Shown here piece after piece: positions 25,941-36,400 of a DNA stretch of 64,000 nucleotides. The position numbers and the translations under genes are program-made. The DNA is from Bacteroides sp. GM023 (GTDB lineage: Bacteria > Bacteroidota > Bacteroidia > Bacteroidales > Bacteroidaceae). Location: NCBI RefSeq assembly GCF_014750685.1, contig NZ_JAAXGE010000001.1, positions 186,001-250,000 on the forward strand, in the 5' to 3' direction. The notes under the pieces were generated by a model that searched no databases, was not told the origin of the DNA, and was given only the letters and a program-made list of their open reading frames with translations. Within the stretch, counting starts at the first letter, position 1; each line of letters begins with the position of its first letter.

Positions 25941-27275
25941 TTACTCTTTCTTTATAGCTTCGGTTTTTCCATTCTGAAAGAAATCTTCAATTTTCTGTTT
26001 GCTTTTCAAGTCTTTTAGCCAGTTGGCGGCAGCGTTGTAATAATTGGCCATTCCCAAAACAAGTTCGCCTTTTTCGTTCAATTTAGCTTGCTCGGTTTTA
26101 TCATCTTTAGGACGTGTTTTCAAGAATGCTTCCAAATAACGTTCTGCGCTTTTTTTGTCTTTCAAGGCAGAAAAGGATAGGTGTGCCATGTCATACAGGA
26201 GTTTATGATTTTGCCTGTCGTATTTCTGATAACGTTCTTTCATGGATGCCAATTGCTCCTTATACATCTGCGCCATCTTGTAGCAATCGGTCATACCGAT
26301 GTAAAGACGCGTCATGCTACTGTCTTTGGGAATGGACAGGTCGATAGCCTTTTCGAGATATTCAACACCCTGTTTCTTCCAAGAAGTTTTGGCGCAGGCA
26401 CGTCCGAGATAATAGAGGAGGTTTACATTCTCCGGATCATATTTCCGGGCAACTTCCAAAAGGTCATGGGCTTCATAGTATTTTTCTACTGCATAGTAGC
26501 TGATGCCCAGGTAATAGCAGGTATGGAAAGAGCTGTCTCCTTGATTTACAAGATATTCATAACGCCGGATAGCGGTCGGATAGTCTTGTTTCAGGCAATA
26601 GGCCAATGCGTTTTGGCGGTTGACTGCGATATTGGTAGTGTCGATCTGCCGGTATTTCTCTGTGGCTTCGATGGCTTCGTCGAAGTAGGAACCTGATATA
26701 TTTATAGCGCCCAGTTTGGCAGCAGCAAGATAATCGCTTGGATATTTCTCCTGAATATTGTAATAGCATCCGGCTGCGGGGAGCGGTTCGCCCATTCCTT
26801 CGAAACTTTGCGCCTGCAAGTGCAGGGCAATGGCAGAACTGTCTTTCTCTGTCATCAAACTGCTCTCTCCTAATGCGTCTCTGAACTTTTGCAGGGATAG
26901 GAGCAAGTTGATATATTGGATACGTACATATTTGTTTTCCGGGTTGAGGTCCAGTGCCCGTTCATAATACTCTAACGCTTGATTGCTTTTAGCAAGCGTA
27001 CGGCAACATTCGGCTGCTTCAATAAATGCACGGCTATTTGTGGTATCGTTCGTGATAATCTCTTGATAGGTGGAAAGTGCTTCTGTGTTGAGTCCTAGTC
27101 CCCGCAGTGCTTTTCCTTTTTGCAGGAGCAGGGGAGTGGTCGGCTTCTTTGCTGCGATAAGAGAAAGTGCTGTCTCGTAATCATAGTTTGCCATTGCTTC
27201 CTGGATACGGTCTGTGTTCTGTGCCAGCAACAGGGTTGCGGGGCAAAGTAAAAGCAGAAAAATAATCCGTTTCAT
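25941..27275 (-). CDS. Exported tetratricopeptide-repeat protein
   Basis: A 444-residue protein with a signal peptide (MKRIIFLLLLCPATLLLAQ) followed by many TPR units across most of its length, for example ALEYYERALDLNPENKYVRIQYI, AVEKYYEAHDLLEVARKYDPENVNLLYYLGRA and GVEYLEKAIDLSIPKDSS. TPR arrays act as protein-protein scaffolds. The signal peptide places this one in the periplasm or attached to the envelope. It stands alone between fba and the methylmalonyl operon, with no hint of a partner. The precise role is unknown. Confidence 0.88.
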   Translation of the reverse strand: MKRIIFLLLLCPATLLLAQNTDRIQEAMANYDYETALSLIAAKKPTTPLLLQKGKALRGLGLNTEALSTYQEIITNDTTNSRAFIEAAECCRTLAKSNQALEYYERALDLNPENKYVRIQYINLLLSLQKFRDALGESSLMTEKDSSAIALHLQAQSFEGMGEPLPAAGCYYNIQEKYPSDYLAAAKLGAINISGSYFDEAIEATEKYRQIDTTNIAVNRQNALAYCLKQDYPTAIRRYEYLVNQGDSSFHTCYYLGISYYAVEKYYEAHDLLEVARKYDPENVNLLYYLGRACAKTSWKKQGVEYLEKAIDLSIPKDSSMTRLYIGMTDCYKMAQMYKEQLASMKERYQKYDRQNHKLLYDMAHLSFSALKDKKSAERYLEAFLKTRPKDDKTEQAKLNEKGELVLGMANYYNAAANWLKDLKSKQKIEDFFQNGKTEAIKKE

Positions 27276-27399
27276 AAATTCTTATTTTAGTAGTTTGACT
27301 ATTTGAGTGCAAGTTACTAAAAATACTGTTATTACGAATTATTCGTAGATTGTTTTGTATAGATTAACGGAATGATAAGAGAGGATAACACAAGGCAAT

Positions 27400-27433
27400 A
27401 AAAAAACGCTCCTTTCTCGAGGAAAGAAGCGTC
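27400..27433 (-). terminator. Terminator of the mce-mmd operon
   Basis: The minus strand reads ACGCTT, an inner CTTTCCTCGAGAAAG stem, GAGCGT and then TTTTTTT. It lies 22 nt past the last gene of the operon. Confidence 0.9.
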
Positions 27434-27454
27434 TTATTATAAAGGATAGTTGTT

Positions 27455-28615
27455 TTACATCAAGAATCCCAGCAGGATACCGGCAGCAACAGCTGAACCG
27501 ATTACTCCGGCAAAGTTCGGACCCATAGCGTGCATCAACAGGTAGTTGGTCGGATCGTATTCCAAACCGACAACTTGTGAGATACGTGCCGAGTCGGGGA
27601 CAGCAGATACGCCTGCATTACCTATCAACGGATTAATCTTGTTACCCTTCTTCAGGAAGAGATTGAAGATCTTAACGAAGATTACACCTGACGCAGTTGC
27701 AATAATGAATGACAATGCGCCGAGAGCGAAAATCTTGATAGAGTCGATGGTAAGGAATTCAGAAGCTTGCGTAGAAGCACCTACTGTCAAACCTAACAGG
27801 ATAGTGATCGTGTCAACCAACGGACCACTTGCTGTATTGGCAAGACGACGGGTTACACCACTTTCTTTCAACAGGTTACCGAAGAACAGCATACCGAGTA
27901 AAGGCAAGCCGGAAGGAACCAGGAAGCAAGTCAGCAACAAACCGATAATCGGGAAAATCACCTTCTCCGTGTGAGAAACGGCGCGCGGCGGTTTCATGCG
28001 GATGAGGCGTTCATGTTTTGTGGTGAGTAGACGCATGATAGGCGGCTGTATCACCGGAACCAGCGCCATATAGGAGTAGGCGGACACCGCAATGGCTCCC
28101 ATTAGGTTAGGTGCCAGCTTGGACGAAAGGAAGATGGCCGTCGGACCGTCTGCCCCACCAATGATACCGATTGCTCCGGCTTGCATCGGGTCGAAACCTA
28201 TTTCCAATGCGATCATGTATGCACCGAAGATACCGAACTGTGCAGCAGCACCGATCAACATCAATTTCGGGTTAGAGATAAGTGCCGAGAAGTCCGTCAT
28301 GGCACCGATACCCAAGAATATGAGTGGCGGATACCATCCGGAAGTTACTCCCTGATACAATATATTCAATACTGAACCTTCTTCATAAATACCGACTTTC
28401 AATCCGGCATCCATATTAAAAGGTATATTACCGATCAGCATACCGAACCCGATAGGAATCAGCAACATCGGCTCGAACTCTTTGGCTATCGCCAAATAGA
28501 TGAACACTAAGCCTACGAGGATCATCACCAAGTGTTCTACGGTAGCGTTGGCAAAACCCGTGTAGGTCCAGAAGTCGGCAAGGTTGTTTCCTAAAAAGTT
28601 TATAAAATCTCCCAT
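27455..28615 (-). CDS. mmdB: Methylmalonyl-CoA decarboxylase, beta subunit (Na+ pump)
   Basis: A 386-residue membrane protein of the sodium-ion-translocating decarboxylase beta family, with IFLGIGAMTDFSALIS, GAIGIIGGADGPTAIFLSSKLAP, SYMALVPVIQPPIMRLL, LGLTVGASTQASEF and GVIGSAVAAGILLGFLM. It decarboxylates carboxybiotin on the carrier protein and exports Na+. The ATG at 28615 (MGDFINFLGNN) lies 1 nt after the carrier-protein stop; an in-frame TTG 9 nt further upstream is a less likely start. It is the last gene of mce-mmdA-oadG/LTD-mmdC-mmdB and paralogous to the beta subunit at 16416-17651. Confidence 0.94.
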   Translation of the reverse strand: MGDFINFLGNNLADFWTYTGFANATVEHLVMILVGLVFIYLAIAKEFEPMLLIPIGFGMLIGNIPFNMDAGLKVGIYEEGSVLNILYQGVTSGWYPPLIFLGIGAMTDFSALISNPKLMLIGAAAQFGIFGAYMIALEIGFDPMQAGAIGIIGGADGPTAIFLSSKLAPNLMGAIAVSAYSYMALVPVIQPPIMRLLTTKHERLIRMKPPRAVSHTEKVIFPIIGLLLTCFLVPSGLPLLGMLFFGNLLKESGVTRRLANTASGPLVDTITILLGLTVGASTQASEFLTIDSIKIFALGALSFIIATASGVIFVKIFNLFLKKGNKINPLIGNAGVSAVPDSARISQVVGLEYDPTNYLLMHAMGPNFAGVIGSAVAAGILLGFLM

Positions 28616-28616
28616 A

Positions 28617-29048
28617 TTATTCAATAATTATGAGGTCAGTACCTTCGAGAACAGAGTCTCCTTTGTTTACTTGGATAGCGGTAATCTTACCGTCTTTGTC
28701 CGCATTGATATTGTTTTCCATCTTCATGGCTTCCAATATGATGACAGTTTGTCCTTTCTTTACAGTATCACCTACATTGACTTTGATGTCGAGGATAACA
28801 CCCGGTAGCGGAGACTTAACGCCTGACTTGCCGGTAGACGGAACAGCTGGTTTTACTACCTGAGTAGGAGCGGCAGGCGCGTTAGGCATAGGACGTACCA
28901 CTACTGGCTTTGCAGCCACTTTGGGTTGTTTCTCCATTTCTACTTTATAATGTGTACCGTTCACTTCTACATGAGCGATGTTGTCTTCAATATCTCCGAT
29001 GGTTACTTTATATGAGTTACCGTTGATTTTATATTTATATTCTTTCAT
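28617..29048 (-). CDS. mmdC: Biotin carrier protein of methylmalonyl-CoA decarboxylase
   Basis: A 143-residue acyl carrier. The N-terminal segment (1-40) is a short beta-rich region, then a Pro/Ala-rich hinge (about 43-72) leads to a biotinyl domain (about 75-143) with the biotinylation motif EAMKM (Lys109). It shuttles CO2 from the carboxyltransferase (mmdA product) to the Na+-pumping beta subunit. Sandwiched between the OadG-type subunit gene and mmdB, it is clearly part of the same complex. Confidence 0.93.
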   Translation of the reverse strand: MKEYKYKINGNSYKVTIGDIEDNIAHVEVNGTHYKVEMEKQPKVAAKPVVVRPMPNAPAAPTQVVKPAVPSTGKSGVKSPLPGVILDIKVNVGDTVKKGQTVIILEAMKMENNINADKDGKITAIQVNKGDSVLEGTDLIIIE

Positions 29049-29072
29049 CGTTTTTACTTTTTATAAGGTGAC

Positions 29073-29993
29073 TTACTTTCTGGGAGGAGTTTCACGCAAC
29101 GTGTAAATCTTCGAACTCCACGGTGAGTAACTGCGTTTCACACGAGTGATAGTCAGTACTGTATCTTCTACGTCGTGTACTTCATCCTGCATTTCGTGCA
29201 ATGCCATAGAAATAGCAGCGTAAACTTCGCCCGGAGCCTGTGACAGCTCTTTCGCTTCGTGTTTGTCGATACCTTTGGATTTCATAGCATTGCGCTTACT
29301 CAGGTTGACTGCCACTTTGCCGACAATCTTGAAAGATAAGAATAGAAGAATCAATCCGCAGAATACCACACTCATAGCAGAAATAGACATACCGATACCG
29401 TCAGCATCATGTTCCTCGAACTTTTCCATCTTAGCATTACTGTTAAGAGTTTGGTTGTTGGTGCTCGGAGTAACGTATTTGTCACTGCTTGCTCCTTTTA
29501 CTTCCCATTCTGATGCAGCGTCACTTATGCGTGCGTATGATTGGTTAGGACCGAGAGCGCCTGCCGGTATCACAATTTGATCCATCAGCTTTTTGCCGGA
29601 GTCGAATAGACCAACCCAATTGGCAGTTTCGGGATTCAGCTTGAAGCTGGTGTGAAAAGTGCCGCGGTTAGGCTCGCCGTCTGCCCAAAATAAAGCGTGC
29701 TGGCGTGGTTTCACTAGCGTAAGTATATCACCTTTCGGGATAAAATAAGTAACTGTATCGCCCGGTTGGCTACTTACTTTCAGCAAGCAAGCTGCCAGGT
29801 CGGCGCTACCGAATGATTTATTGAATATTTCAATCCATGCACTGTGCAGTCCGTAATCATCCTGAAAGTTGTTTTGGTTATCTATCAGGATTTCGTTCAA
29901 TACCAGCTTATTGTTCGACTTTTTCTCTCCACAAGAAGTCAGCCCAATCAGCAACAGCAAAGAAAGGAATATTCCAATTTTGGTTTTGTTCAT
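29073..29993 (-). CDS. OadG-family subunit fused to an extracytoplasmic lamin-tail-like domain (lipoprotein)
   Basis: A 306-residue composite protein. A lipoprotein signal (LIGLTSC, Cys21) is followed by a beta-rich region of about 140 residues (roughly 30-170; NEILIDNQNNFQDDYGLHSAWIEI, NWVGLFDSGKKLMDQIVIP) that resembles lamin-tail (LTD) domains. A transmembrane helix (about 200-225; MSVVFCGLILLFLSFKIVG) and a cytosolic tail of the OadG/MmdD type complete it. OadG subunits are normally about 85 residues, like the one at 14297. Here the usual N-terminus is replaced by a large domain on the outer face of the inner membrane. Position between mmdA and mmdC makes it the gamma/delta subunit. The frame is open upstream to 30128 inside mmdA, but 29993 gives the signal peptide. 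Confidence 0.85.
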   Translation of the reverse strand: MNKTKIGIFLSLLLLIGLTSCGEKKSNNKLVLNEILIDNQNNFQDDYGLHSAWIEIFNKSFGSADLAACLLKVSSQPGDTVTYFIPKGDILTLVKPRQHALFWADGEPNRGTFHTSFKLNPETANWVGLFDSGKKLMDQIVIPAGALGPNQSYARISDAASEWEVKGASSDKYVTPSTNNQTLNSNAKMEKFEEHDADGIGMSISAMSVVFCGLILLFLSFKIVGKVAVNLSKRNAMKSKGIDKHEAKELSQAPGEVYAAISMALHEMQDEVHDVEDTVLTITRVKRSYSPWSSKIYTLRETPPRK

Positions 29994-30024
29994 AATCGTT
30001 CTTGTTTTAATGTGAAAAGTTGGA

Positions 30025-31578
30025 TTACAACGGAATATTACCATGCTTCTTAGACGGGTTGACCAGTTTTTTAGTCTGCAACTGTTGTAAAGCGCGGATA
30101 ACACGGAAACGTGTGTTGCGTGGTTCAATCACGTCATCAATGTAACCATATTTGGCTGCATTGTAAGGATTGGCAAACAGTTTAGTGTATTCTGCTTCTT
30201 TTTCAGCAAGGAATTGCGCCGGATTTTCCTGATCCTTAGCTTCGCGTGCATACAGTACTTCTACTGCTCCTGCACCACCCATTACTGCGATTTCAGCTGT
30301 CGGCCATGCATAGTTCATATCACCACGAAGTTGCTTACAGCTCATCACGATGTGAGAACCACCGTAAGACTTACGCAATGTGATAGTTACTTTAGGTACA
30401 GTAGCTTCGCCGTAAGCATACAGCAACTTAGCACCATGAAGGATAACGCCGTTGTATTCCTGTCCTGTTCCCGGAAGGAATCCCGGAACGTCTACCAATG
30501 ATACGATAGGAATATTGAATGCGTCGCAGAAACGAACGAAACGTGCACCCTTACGAGATGCGTTGCTATCGAGCACACCTGCCAGGTATTTAGGCTGGTT
30601 GGCAACGATACCTACGGACTGTCCGTTGAAACGTGCGAAACCGATGATGATATTCTTGGCATAGTCTTTTTGGATTTCCAGGAATTCGCCATTGTCAACA
30701 ATAGCGCCGATTACTTCGTACATATCGTATGGTTTAGTCGGGCTATCAGGAATAATATCATTCAAAGAATCTTCCAAACGGTCGATTGGGTCTACACAAT
30801 CTACATAAGGAGCTTCTTCAAGATTATTTTGAGGAATGAAGCTCAACAGATTACGAATCAGCGCGAAACCTTCTTCTTCTGTTTTAGCAGTGAAATGAGT
30901 GACACCCGATTTGGTAGAGTGAACGCTTGCACCACCAAGATTTTCCTGGCTAACGTCTTCACCTGTTACAGTCTTTACAACTTTCGGTCCGGTAAGGAAC
31001 ATATAAGAAGTACCTTCCATCATCAATGTGAAGTCCGTCAAAGCCGGAGAGTAAACAGCACCACCGGCACAAGGACCGAAGATACCTGAAATCTGCGGAA
31101 TAACACCGGAAGCAAGGATATTGCGTTGGAAAATTTCTGCATAACCTGCCAAGGCATTGATACCTTCCTGGATACGTGCGCCACCCGAGTCGTTGATACC
31201 GATACATGGAGCACCCATCTTCATGGCCTGATCCATAATTTTACAGATCTTCAGTGACATAGTCTCTGATAGTGAACCGGCAGAAACAGTGAAGTCCTGT
31301 GCAAAAACATAAATCAGACGTCCTTCGATAGTACCGCAACCGGTTACTACGCCATCACCCGGATAATGTTTTTTCTCCATGCCGAAGTTCGTGCATCTAT
31401 GCTCAACGAACATATCCATTTCTTCGAAGCTACCTTCATCCAGCAACATAGCCAAACGCTCGCGTGCTGTGTATTTCCCTTTTTCATGTTGCTTCGCAAT
31501 TGCTTTTTCGCCGCCCCCGAGACGTGCTACGGCACGGCGTTCAATAAGCTCTTTAATTTTTTCAAGTTGATTACTCAT
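30025..31578 (-). CDS. mmdA: Methylmalonyl-CoA decarboxylase alpha subunit (acyl-CoA carboxyltransferase)
   Basis: A 517-residue carboxyltransferase of the propionyl/methylmalonyl-CoA family that moves the carboxyl group from methylmalonyl-CoA to biotin. It has the two crotonase-like halves: [19 protein letters not shown] and [16 protein letters not shown] in the N-half, then [34 protein letters not shown] and [13 protein letters not shown] in the C-half, with the oxyanion-hole glycines. Length is normal. With mce upstream and the carrier and Na+-pump subunits downstream it belongs to the succinate-to-propionate branch typical of Bacteroides. It could also act as a propionyl-CoA carboxylase subunit in other contexts. 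Confidence 0.95.
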   Translation of the reverse strand: MSNQLEKIKELIERRAVARLGGGEKAIAKQHEKGKYTARERLAMLLDEGSFEEMDMFVEHRCTNFGMEKKHYPGDGVVTGCGTIEGRLIYVFAQDFTVSAGSLSETMSLKICKIMDQAMKMGAPCIGINDSGGARIQEGINALAGYAEIFQRNILASGVIPQISGIFGPCAGGAVYSPALTDFTLMMEGTSYMFLTGPKVVKTVTGEDVSQENLGGASVHSTKSGVTHFTAKTEEEGFALIRNLLSFIPQNNLEEAPYVDCVDPIDRLEDSLNDIIPDSPTKPYDMYEVIGAIVDNGEFLEIQKDYAKNIIIGFARFNGQSVGIVANQPKYLAGVLDSNASRKGARFVRFCDAFNIPIVSLVDVPGFLPGTGQEYNGVILHGAKLLYAYGEATVPKVTITLRKSYGGSHIVMSCKQLRGDMNYAWPTAEIAVMGGAGAVEVLYAREAKDQENPAQFLAEKEAEYTKLFANPYNAAKYGYIDDVIEPRNTRFRVIRALQQLQTKKLVNPSKKHGNIPL

Positions 31579-31606
31579 GAGTTCTTGTTAGTTTTAGAGT
31601 TTATGA

Positions 31607-32011
31607 TTAATGTTCGCAGAGTTCTGTCAGCACGCCAAGTGTTGATTTCGGATGAAGGAAAGCGATGCTCAAACCTTCAGCGCCTTTGCGTGGAGCTTTG
31701 TCGATAAGGCGGATTTCTTTGCTTTCAGCTTCAGCCAAAGCATTAGCTACGCCATCTTCAACAGCAAATGCAACGTGATGAACACCTGCACCTTTGTTTT
31801 CAATAAATTTGGCAATGGTACTCTCAGGGCAAGTCGGCTCCAACAGTTCGATTTTTGTTTCGCCTACTTTTAAGAAAGCGGTTCTTACTTTTTGATCTTC
31901 CACTGTTTCAATGTTGTAACACTTCAGACCTAATACATTTTCGTAGTAAGGAAGGGCTTCTTCGATGCTTTTTACAGCGATGCCCAGATGTTCAATGTGT
32001 GAAATCTTCAT
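31607..32011 (-). CDS. mce: Methylmalonyl-CoA epimerase
   Basis: A 134-residue enzyme of the vicinal-oxygen-chelate (glyoxalase) fold that interconverts the (R) and (S) forms of methylmalonyl-CoA. It has ISHIEHLGIAVKSIEEAL at the N-terminus with the first metal-ligand His, KIELLEP, GAGVHHVAFAVED and LGVLTELCEH at the end, matching the family's His/Gln/Glu ligands. It is the first gene of the decarboxylase operon (28 nt before mmdA). It delivers the isomer made by methylmalonyl-CoA mutase, encoded elsewhere, to the decarboxylase. Confidence 0.96.
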   Translation of the reverse strand: MKISHIEHLGIAVKSIEEALPYYENVLGLKCYNIETVEDQKVRTAFLKVGETKIELLEPTCPESTIAKFIENKGAGVHHVAFAVEDGVANALAEAESKEIRLIDKAPRKGAEGLSIAFLHPKSTLGVLTELCEH

Positions 32012-32066
32012 AACTATACTTTTATTATTTGGTTTTAATTATGTGCTTATATGGCATAAAACAGCA

Positions 32067-32074
32067 CAAAGAAA
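32067..32074 (-). promoter_or_regulatory. Possible -7 element of the mce-mmd operon
   Basis: The minus strand reads TTTCTTTG, one mismatch from TAnnTTTG, 56 nt upstream of mce. No convincing -33 element was found. Confidence 0.35.
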
Positions 32075-32186
32075 GACAATTCTTACCTAATAAAGAAATA
32101 TTTCAGCATTTAATTGTTGGGTTATAAAGCATAAAAAATGGTAGGGAAGTAGCACAAGAAGTCGTTTTGTAATCTTGAGATTACAT

Positions 32187-33185
32187 TTAGACATAAAATT
32201 TGACTAGAAGTTTGTTCAGCCAAGTCCAACTGACGCGGAACCAACGGCGCGTGCTACTCTGCTTTCCACCGAAGCGAAGCACGAAATCACGATAACCATG
32301 TTTGCGGAACGGAAGTCCTACATCCATAAATTCCATATGGCGGAATCCGTTTTGGTGAGCGTCTTCCAGGGCTTTCCAAACGGCGAGTACACCCGGATAT
32401 TGCATCGCATAGGTCTTTCTCATTCCCCCTGAAAACCAAAGGTATGCGTTTTCATCGGAATAGATGCAGACGGATCCTCCGATAATTTTCTCCTTATATT
32501 TGACGATGAATATTTTTGCCTGTTTTCCTTTGATAAACATACTGTTCATATGCCGGAAGAAATCATTGGCAGGGAAGTACCTGCGTATGCGGGATGAATA
32601 TACTTTGTGCAGCATCCGTGAGAAATCACGTATTTCTTCTACCGTATGTGCTTCTTCTACTCTTGCTCCGCTATTAAGTCCTTTTTTTATCTGACGGATA
32701 CGTGACGGACTGAATCGATCTTCAGTCTTTTTCATACTGTGTAGTGAATTTCGCACCCGTAACCAATTGACCGGAAAGTAATCATTGCTTCGGAAGAACT
32801 TGTAACCGAACATGGCATTATTCAGATTACGGAACTCAATAAGAAAACAGGTACGCGATGCTTCCTGGGTAAGATGCTCAAGCATCTCGCCGAAAACTTC
32901 TTCCGCCTTTTCTTTATTAGTGTTGAGCGTTTCATCCAAAGCTTCGCCTTCACTATATACCACGCAATGCTTCACCAAAGAGGATGGAAGCCATCTCTTT
33001 GCCTTACGGATAGCGGCAAGTAAGCGTGCTATCGGTTTGCCATCTTCTGTCGCTATTATTAATAAAGGTGTATACCCCGGAGTTGCTTCATAAATCTGAA
33101 ACAGCTCTTTGGAATGGAATGTATTCTTTCCTGATAAATCAGGAATATCCTTTCCTTTATAATATGTTGTTAGTTTAAGTGGCAT
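32187..33185 (-). CDS. GNAT/FemAB-like acyltransferase
   Basis: A 332-residue cytosolic protein with two GNAT-like halves, resembling FemAB/BioF2-type (Acetyltransf_6) aminoacyl- or acyltransferases. Segments typical of the C-terminal half include GGSVCIYSDENAYLWFSGGMRK, YPGVLAVWKALEDAHQNGFRHMEFMDVG and a closing FRKHGYRDFVLRFGG. Such enzymes add amino acids to peptidoglycan or acyl groups to lipids and glycans; the substrate is not clear here. The -7 element lies so close to the ATG that the mRNA may have almost no leader. It is a single-gene unit between the mce operon and the divergent susC. Confidence 0.82.
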   Translation of the reverse strand: MPLKLTTYYKGKDIPDLSGKNTFHSKELFQIYEATPGYTPLLIIATEDGKPIARLLAAIRKAKRWLPSSLVKHCVVYSEGEALDETLNTNKEKAEEVFGEMLEHLTQEASRTCFLIEFRNLNNAMFGYKFFRSNDYFPVNWLRVRNSLHSMKKTEDRFSPSRIRQIKKGLNSGARVEEAHTVEEIRDFSRMLHKVYSSRIRRYFPANDFFRHMNSMFIKGKQAKIFIVKYKEKIIGGSVCIYSDENAYLWFSGGMRKTYAMQYPGVLAVWKALEDAHQNGFRHMEFMDVGLPFRKHGYRDFVLRFGGKQSSTRRWFRVSWTWLNKLLVKFYV

Positions 33186-33192
33186 CTAGGTA

Positions 33193-33200
33193 CAAATTTA
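33193..33200 (-). promoter_or_regulatory. -7 element of the acyltransferase gene, adjacent to the start codon
   Basis: The minus strand reads TAAATTTG, an exact TAnnTTTG match whose 3' end is only 7 nt from the ATG at 33185. A -33-like GTTG lies 18 bp upstream. Transcription would begin at or very near the start codon. Confidence 0.55.
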
Positions 33201-33245
33201 CACTTTTTATTCTTCATTCAACAATAAAACAGAGAATTTGTTGGG

Positions 33246-33276
33246 GTTGCTTAAAGTAATGGATATAGTATCTTTG
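33246..33276 (+). promoter_or_regulatory. Promoter of the susC/susD pair
   Basis: A -33-like GTTG (33246-33249) and an exact -7 TATCTTTG (33269-33276) are 19 bp apart, about 148 nt upstream of the susC start. The long A/T-rich leader has no evident repeat. Confidence 0.65.
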
Positions 33277-33423
33277 TTTTTTATTTGGAAAAAATGTATA
33301 TAAAAAGAGAAAAACGGTATGAAAAGTGAGTACGTTAGTTAATTATAATCGTCTTTAATATGATTATAATCAAATAGTTTTTGCAAAACAACGAGAATTA
33401 ATATTAACTTTAAATTGGAACGA

Positions 33424-36400
33424 ATGAGATATAATGCATTTGTTGAAACATGGAAGACACATCATAGACGCGTTTCCATGATTTTAGGGCTATCTTTATT
33501 GTCTGCCCCTCTATCTTACTCTGTTTATGCAGAAGATGGAGTTTCTAATACTATGGTGCAAGTTGTAACACAAACAAAAACAGTGAAAGGAAATATCATT
33601 GATGAAAGTGGAGAGCCACTTATCGGTGTTTCTATTGTTGTGAAGGGAACAAGCACAGGTACAATTACCGATTTTGACGGTAATTTCTCTATCAATCTTC
33701 CGGCGGGGAAAAAAGAATTGGTAATTTCTTATATCGGGTATAAAGAACAGACGGTGACTGTGACTGGGAATGGACTTGTGAATGTGAAAATGATTTCGGA
33801 TACACAGGCGTTGGATGAAGTGGTGGTGATTGGTTATGGTGCTGTAAAAAAACGAGATTTGACAGGAGCAGTTACATCTGTGAAAGGAGATGAAATTAAG
33901 ATGGCTCCTGTTTCTAATGCAATGGAAGCGTTACAAGGAAAAGTGGCTGGTTTGGATATTTCTCGTACGGATGGGCGTGCAGGTGCTGAGCCTACTGTAT
34001 TATTACGTGGTAATCGTTCTTTGAATGCCAATTGCGAGCCTTTATATATTGTTGACGGTATTCCTGGAAGCATTTCTGTATTAAATCCCAATGATATTCA
34101 ATCCATTGAGGTATTGAAAGATGCATCTTCTACTGCAATTTATGGTTCTGCCGGTGCAAATGGGGTTGTGATAATCACTACAAAGCAAGCAGACAAAGGA
34201 AAGGTTCAAGTAGACTTTGATGCCTATTTTGGCGTGAATACTTCTCCGTCTTATCCGAAGGCTTACAGCGGTCAGGAATGGCTGGATTATTTGGAAGCTG
34301 GTTATTATGGGGCTAATGGACAACAGTCAGCATCTCGTGATGAGTTGTTAACTGCATATAGTTTAAGCCCGGAACAGTTGAATCCATATATTGATGCAGG
34401 TAAATGGATTGACTGGGTTGACGAGGCTTTGCATACAGGAACACAAGAAAACTATAATGTTTCTGTTCGTGGTGGAAATGAAAAGATACAAGGATATTTT
34501 TCTCTGGGCTATAATAAAGAGAAAGGGATATATAAGAAGGATCAAAATGAGCTTATCACAATGCGGGCCGGAACTACCGTACAACTCGCTTCATGGGTTA
34601 AAGCCGGAGTACAGTCTACATTGAGCTGGAGAGATAGGGATTCGCGTGGTAGCCGCCTTAATAAGACATTTGATACTCTTCCTTTAGGGGATGTATATAA
34701 TGAAGACGGAACAATAAAGACAAAACCTATTGATGGCAATTCAACAGTCAGTTTGATTGCGGATGATGTTGATGGAGTATTTGTGAATAATAACAAGACG
34801 CTTCGCGTAACGGTTAATCCGTTTGTGGAATTAAATCCAATAAAGGGATTGTCTGTAAAATCTTTGTTGAGCGGTAATTTCAATATAGGTCGTACCGGAA
34901 CTTTCCAGAATGAGAATACTTATATGAGCCTGACCGGTAGTGATAAGAATGAGAAGAGGGCAGCATATAATACGAGTATGTATTATAATTATCGTTGGCA
35001 AAATATCGTAACTTATAATTTTAAAGTAAAACAAGACCACGATTTCACAGTGACAGGTATCAGTGAGTGGAGTAAGTCGCGTACGGAAACATCCGGTGCG
35101 AATAGTGCCGGTTTTAATGTGGACAATTATTTATTCTTCAATTTAGGTTCGGGTACTACACAGTCTGTAGCGTCTTCATACAAAGAAACAATGATGATGT
35201 CCTACGCTGCTCGTTTGAACTATTCTTATAAGGGACGTTATTTGATAACCTTGTCTAATCGTTGGGATGGTGCTTCACAATTATCTAATAAATGGTGTGC
35301 TTTCCCGGCTGCTGCCGCTGCATGGCGCATTAGTGATGAAGCCTTTATGTCGGGAACGCAAAACTGGTTAAGTAATTTGAAATTGAGAGCTGGTTGGGGA
35401 ATTACGGGTAATGCTAATATCGACCCTTACGTTACTGTAACAAAAGCAACGTCTCCGGATGTGAAAATGGATTTGGGAACAGGTAGCCTTCCTTTGAGTA
35501 TAATGACACAATCATGGGGTAATAAAGATTTGACATGGGAAAAATCTTATAACACTAATATAGGCTTGGACCTGGCTTTGTTCAATGGACGCATAGATTT
35601 GGCTGTGGATTATTACTATACAAATACCAAGGACGTTCTTTATGCACGTCCGCTGCCTGTATCCTTAGGCTCTTTTGATGCGAAGAAATCTTTCACCATG
35701 ATGTCTAATATTGCGTCTATTAATAATAAAGGATTAGAAGTTAGCTTATCTACCCGAAATATTGAAACAAAAGATTTCAGATGGAACTCTAATTTGACAT
35801 TTGCTACAAATAAAGAAAAACTGAAAAGTATAGATTTAGGTAGTTCTACGTCTGTTGATGAATTGATTGCGTTGAATTTATTCCTTGATCATCCGGCTAA
35901 AGGAACATTATATGGCTATAAGTATGCAGGGATTTGGCAAGAAGATGAAGCTGAAATCGCCGCATTATTTAATCGTAAACCCGGTCAGGTAAAGCTGGAT
36001 TCTCCGCGTGTCATGCAGGATGAGAATGGCTATTATTACATGGACGAAGGTGTGCGTAAAGATATTACGGCATCTTCTAAATATAGTTATTCTGCAAAAG
36101 ATAAGACTGTGTTAGGCGACAATAACCCGGACTTTTCAATCGGGTTCCAGAATAGCTTTTATTGGAAGAACTTTGATTTGGCTATATTAGCTAATATGCG
36201 TTGGGGGCAAATGGTAAATTCTCCGGTTCTTGGCTACTTTAAATATGGTAAGAAGGTGAATCTGCCGGATATTTACGACTATTGGATTCCTACCAATACA
36301 GGAGCACATTATCCACAACCTGATATTACAGGTAGTACAAGCGACGTGGCTTTGGAAAGCTTGTCCATAGTTGATGCTTCTTATATTAAAATTAAGAATA

